A stretch of DNA of 64,000 nucleotides. Source: JAJDYQ01 sp965214035 (GTDB lineage Bacteria > Pseudomonadota > Gammaproteobacteria > JAJDYQ01). Position 1 is the first letter of the stretch. Each line of letters starts with the position of its first letter. A program made the position numbers and the translations under genes. A model generated the notes under the pieces. The model saw only the letters and a list, made by a program, of their open reading frames with translations. It made no database searches and was not told the DNA's origin. Below, piece after piece: positions 61,448-64,000 of the stretch. The DNA is taken from positions 2,356,001 through 2,420,000 of the forward strand of contig OZ243932.1 in the NCBI GenBank assembly GCA_965214035.1, written 5' to 3'.

Positions 61448-62584
61448 TTATTCGAGCATGAGCCGTATGGAATCCACCGTCCGAACCCACCAACTGCCTG
61501 CGCCGATATCTTCTACCGCGACCAGTGGCAGGGTAGCCAGAGTCTTTTCGCCGAGAGTAATAATGGCCTTGCCCATAACGGTGCCTCTGGTGATCGGGGC
61601 CGTGATTTTTTCGTCGAACTCCAGCTCGGCGTTCAAGTCGTTATAACTGCCACGAGGGATGGTAACGGTCAATGGATCGGCCAGTCCCAGACTGAGCTGC
61701 TGTTTTTCGCCTTTCCATATTCGCGCCTGAGTCAGCTCCTGACCGGCCTGATAGATCTCTCTGGACTCATAGGAGCGAAAGCCGAAGTTCAGCAATCTGG
61801 CGGAAGAACGATTGCGGGCCCGCTCACCGGGCGCACCCAGGATAACGGAAGTCAGGCGCATATTGTTACGTATCGCAGAAGCAACCAGACAATATCCGGC
61901 GGTACTGGTATGACCGGTTTTGATGCCATCTACAGAGTCGTCCTGCCATAGCAGCCTGTTACGATTATACTGCTCAATGTTATTGAACTCATAGGACCTG
62001 ACGGCATGCAGCCGGTACAGTTCCGGGAATTCATTGATCATCGCCCGTGCCAGTATGGCCATATCTCTGGCCGTGGTGACATGACCGTCTGCCGGCCATC
62101 CTGTGGCATTCACAAAATAGGTATTTTCCATACCCAGTGTCTCTGCCTGCCGGTTCATCATATCGGCAAACGCCTCCTCGGAGCCGGCAACATGCTCGGC
62201 CAGGGCGACGGCAGCGTCATTGCCGGATTGAATAACCAGCCCGCGCAGCAGGTCATCGATGGAAACCGATTTATTGACCTCAATAAACATGCGGGAACCA
62301 CCGGTCCGCCATGCCTTTTCGCTGACGATGGTTTCTTCCTCCAGTGCCAGCCGGCCCTGCCTGATTTCATTGAAAACAATATAAGCCGTCATTATTTTGG
62401 TCAGGCTGGCAGGTTCCAGAGGCGTATCGGCGTCTTTCTCCAGCAGAAAACTGCCGGTTGCATGATCCATCAGGACATAACCACCGGCTTTGAAGGTGGG
62501 TGGATCTGGGAGTGGGGGGGCGGCAAGGGCACTGCCGGCCCAGAATAAAAACGTCAGTGAGAAAAAAACAGGCTTGAAAAACAT
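61448..62584 (-). CDS. dacA: D-alanyl-D-alanine carboxypeptidase (PBP5/6 type)
   Basis: Trims the terminal D-alanine from peptidoglycan pentapeptides in the periplasm. The 378-residue product has a signal peptide ending GSALA, the serine motif SLTK near residue 60, SGN near residue 118 and KTGHT near residue 220. The C-terminal PBP5 domain and amphipathic end anchor (SWWVRTVDSIRLMLE) are present. It lies upstream of dat. Confidence 0.95.
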   Translation of the reverse strand: MFFKPVFFSLTFLFWAGSALAAPPLPDPPTFKAGGYVLMDHATGSFLLEKDADTPLEPASLTKIMTAYIVFNEIRQGRLALEEETIVSEKAWRTGGSRMFIEVNKSVSIDDLLRGLVIQSGNDAAVALAEHVAGSEEAFADMMNRQAETLGMENTYFVNATGWPADGHVTTARDMAILARAMINEFPELYRLHAVRSYEFNNIEQYNRNRLLWQDDSVDGIKTGHTSTAGYCLVASAIRNNMRLTSVILGAPGERARNRSSARLLNFGFRSYESREIYQAGQELTQARIWKGEKQQLSLGLADPLTVTIPRGSYNDLNAELEFDEKITAPITRGTVMGKAIITLGEKTLATLPLVAVEDIGAGSWWVRTVDSIRLMLE

Positions 62585-62692
62585 GGAATAAAAAAGACAG
62601 TGATTACGGATGCGTCTATTCTAGCCAGATTATTCCGCTAATGCACCGATAAATTCCAGTGCCCCACACTCGAATCAATATCATGCAGCAGA

Positions 62693-63460
62693 CTATCCGC
62701 GAGTAAAAGCCCAGTTGCTGTCCGTGGAAAGAGACCCGTTAAATCCGTAGTCCTCCAGATCAAACGCCTTCAGATCATGAGGGTTATCTATTCTGTTTTT
62801 GATAATGAACCGACTCATCAATCCGCGTGCCTTTTTGGCAAGAATACCAATCGTTTTGAAATGACCGTTTCTGCGTTCCCGGAAGACAGGCGTGATGATG
62901 TCGGCCTTGAGGAGTGCGGGCTTAATCACCTTGAAATACTCATTGGAAGCCAGATTAACAAGCGTTGTGGAACCATGATCGACCAGCTCCCCGTTCAGTT
63001 TTTCAGTGATGATACTGCCCCAGAAATCATACAGACTATTGCCCCGCGGGTTTTGCAACCGGGTACCCATTTCAAGCCGGTAAGCCTGCATCAGATCCAT
63101 CGGACGCAAAACACCATACAGGCCGGACAGGATGCGCAGATGCTGCTGGGCGAACTCCAGATCATCCCTGCCCAGGGTTTCGGCATTCAGGCTTCTGTAA
63201 ACATCTCCCTTGAAGGCCATGACAGCCGGTCTGGCATTTTTTTCTGTGAATGGAGTCTTCCATTCAAGATTGCGCACCACATTCAATTCGGCGATATTGG
63301 AACTGATGTGCATAAGCTCCATCAAATCCAGAGATGAATACTCGCGCAGGATGCTGTTTAATTTCCGTGCTTCCGCAAGCAGGGTCGGTGTGGTTATATC
63401 GAAAGACTCGCCGGAGGCATCAAGATCCAGCTTTTTAGCCGGAGAGATAACGGTAAGCAT
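62693..63460 (-). CDS. yaaA: Peroxide stress protein YaaA (UPF0246)
   Basis: The 255-residue product begins MLTVISPAKKLD and carries the family patterns NGELVDHGSTTLVNLASNEYFKV and GLMSRFIIKN. YaaA binds DNA and lowers free iron damage during peroxide stress in E. coli. It stands alone between dacA and prc. Confidence 0.95.
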   Translation of the reverse strand: MLTVISPAKKLDLDASGESFDITTPTLLAEARKLNSILREYSSLDLMELMHISSNIAELNVVRNLEWKTPFTEKNARPAVMAFKGDVYRSLNAETLGRDDLEFAQQHLRILSGLYGVLRPMDLMQAYRLEMGTRLQNPRGNSLYDFWGSIITEKLNGELVDHGSTTLVNLASNEYFKVIKPALLKADIITPVFRERRNGHFKTIGILAKKARGLMSRFIIKNRIDNPHDLKAFDLEDYGFNGSLSTDSNWAFTRG

Positions 63461-63573
63461 AATTATTTCCCTATAGGTAGCCGAAGCGTTACTATAGCGT
63501 TGAAAACATCAGCTTGTCAGCGATTTCGGCACCTGCCGGAACCTGAATGCTGATTCAGCCAGGAGAATCGAGG

Positions 63574-64000
63574 ATGAACATATCCAGCAGAACCACCAGG
63601 TATTTGACTATCCTGTCGGCAGTTATCACCGCTGTCGTGGTGAGTGGTGCAGCCGCATTGACTCCGGGGGATGCCCAAGTCCGATCAACCCGACTGATAG
63701 CGGATCTGGTCAGCAGCATTCACTACAGTCGCCCCCGCCTTGATGATGAACTGTCCTCGGCGATGCTGGATCGTTACATTGACACACTGGATCCCAATAA
63801 GCACTTTTTTCTGGCCGATGATGTTGCTGCCTTTGAGCAATACCGTCACTATCTGGATGATGCCTTCCGTGGCGCGAACACCTCGCCGGCGTTTGAAATC
63901 TATAACATATACAAATTCCGGGTTGAGCGGCGAATTGAACACGCACTGGCACTGCTTGGACAGGAACACGACCTGACGCACGATGAAAGCTATCGCATTG
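63574..64000 (+). CDS. prc: Tail-specific (C-terminal processing) protease, 5' part only
   Basis: Periplasmic S41 protease; only the first 142 codons are in the window. ATG 63574 follows AGGAG at 63561-63565 and GAGG just before it. A signal peptide (hydrophobic residues 10-26) is followed by the N-terminal TSP domain: STRLIADLVSSIHYSRPRLDDELS, MLDRYIDTLDPNKHFFLADD, and an NIYKFRVERR segment. The PDZ and catalytic parts lie beyond the window. Confidence 0.92.
   Translation, partial: MNISSRTTRYLTILSAVITAVVVSGAAALTPGDAQVRSTRLIADLVSSIHYSRPRLDDELSSAMLDRYIDTLDPNKHFFLADDVAAFEQYRHYLDDAFRGANTSPAFEIYNIYKFRVERRIEHALALLGQEHDLTHDESYRI

Overview
The window reads as chromosome of a sulfur-oxidising gammaproteobacterium. 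The diagnostic block is a complete oxidative-type dsr operon (dsrABEFHCMKLJOPNR, then a MoxR/VWA gene pair, a DsrS-like gene and a 2Fe-2S flavin-type reductase). dsrEFH and dsrL are present and dsrD is absent, which is the pattern of sulfur oxidisers. Housekeeping neighbourhoods (ispE - tRNA-Gln - prs; ftsK-lolA-rarA-crcB-serS; rplM-rpsI; dacA-dat) are gammaproteobacterial in content and order. The species cannot be named from the sequence.

Layout. 1-1.6 kb: 3' part of ispE, tRNA-Gln(TTG), prs. 1.9-16.6 kb: one uninterrupted 14.7-kb gene for a giant secreted repeat protein, with Calx-beta-like repeats and a C-terminal autotransporter-type barrel; part of it is built from nearly identical in-frame modules. 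16.8-19.4 kb, minus strand: a four-gene overlapping operon (2OG-Fe(II) dioxygenase, 71-aa protein, 238-aa unknown protein, stand-alone Cas6/Cmx6-like protein), divergent from dsr. 19.5-36.9 kb: dsr region. 37.2-42.7 kb: TolC-type outer-membrane protein, a Pcm-like methyltransferase and a TRAP transporter (dctPQM) with a 143-bp MITE-like insertion between dctQ and dctM. 43.0-48.0 kb: thiC, and the convergent argJ / threonine-aldolase-like / creatininase-like operon. 48.17-51.93 kb: an IS1595-family element with 24-bp terminal inverted repeats and an 8-bp target duplication. It carries a D12-class adenine methylase and a SacI-family restriction endonuclease as passengers. 51.97-52.28 kb: decayed remnant of a second copy of the giant gene's barrel end. 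52.4-64 kb: ftsK, lolA, rarA, crcB, serS, cysC, tRNA-Arg(ACG), rplM, rpsI, dat, dacA, yaaA and the 5' end of prc.

How the genes work together. Sulfur atoms are relayed through DsrEFH to DsrC. The DsrC-bound sulfur is oxidised by siroheme sulfite reductase DsrAB with DsrL, and electrons pass through the membrane complex DsrMKJOP. DsrN supplies the siroheme amide; DsrR, the DsrS-like protein and possibly the MoxR/VWA pair act in maturation or expression. The most unusual material is the restriction-modification-carrying IS1595 element, the Cas6-like operon without any CRISPR array in view, the MoxR/VWA pair inside the dsr operon, and the modular giant gene with its decayed relative 35 kb away.

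Limits: all homology calls come from reading motifs by eye; no database search was run. Starts were chosen by Shine-Dalgarno sequences, overlaps and family lengths.
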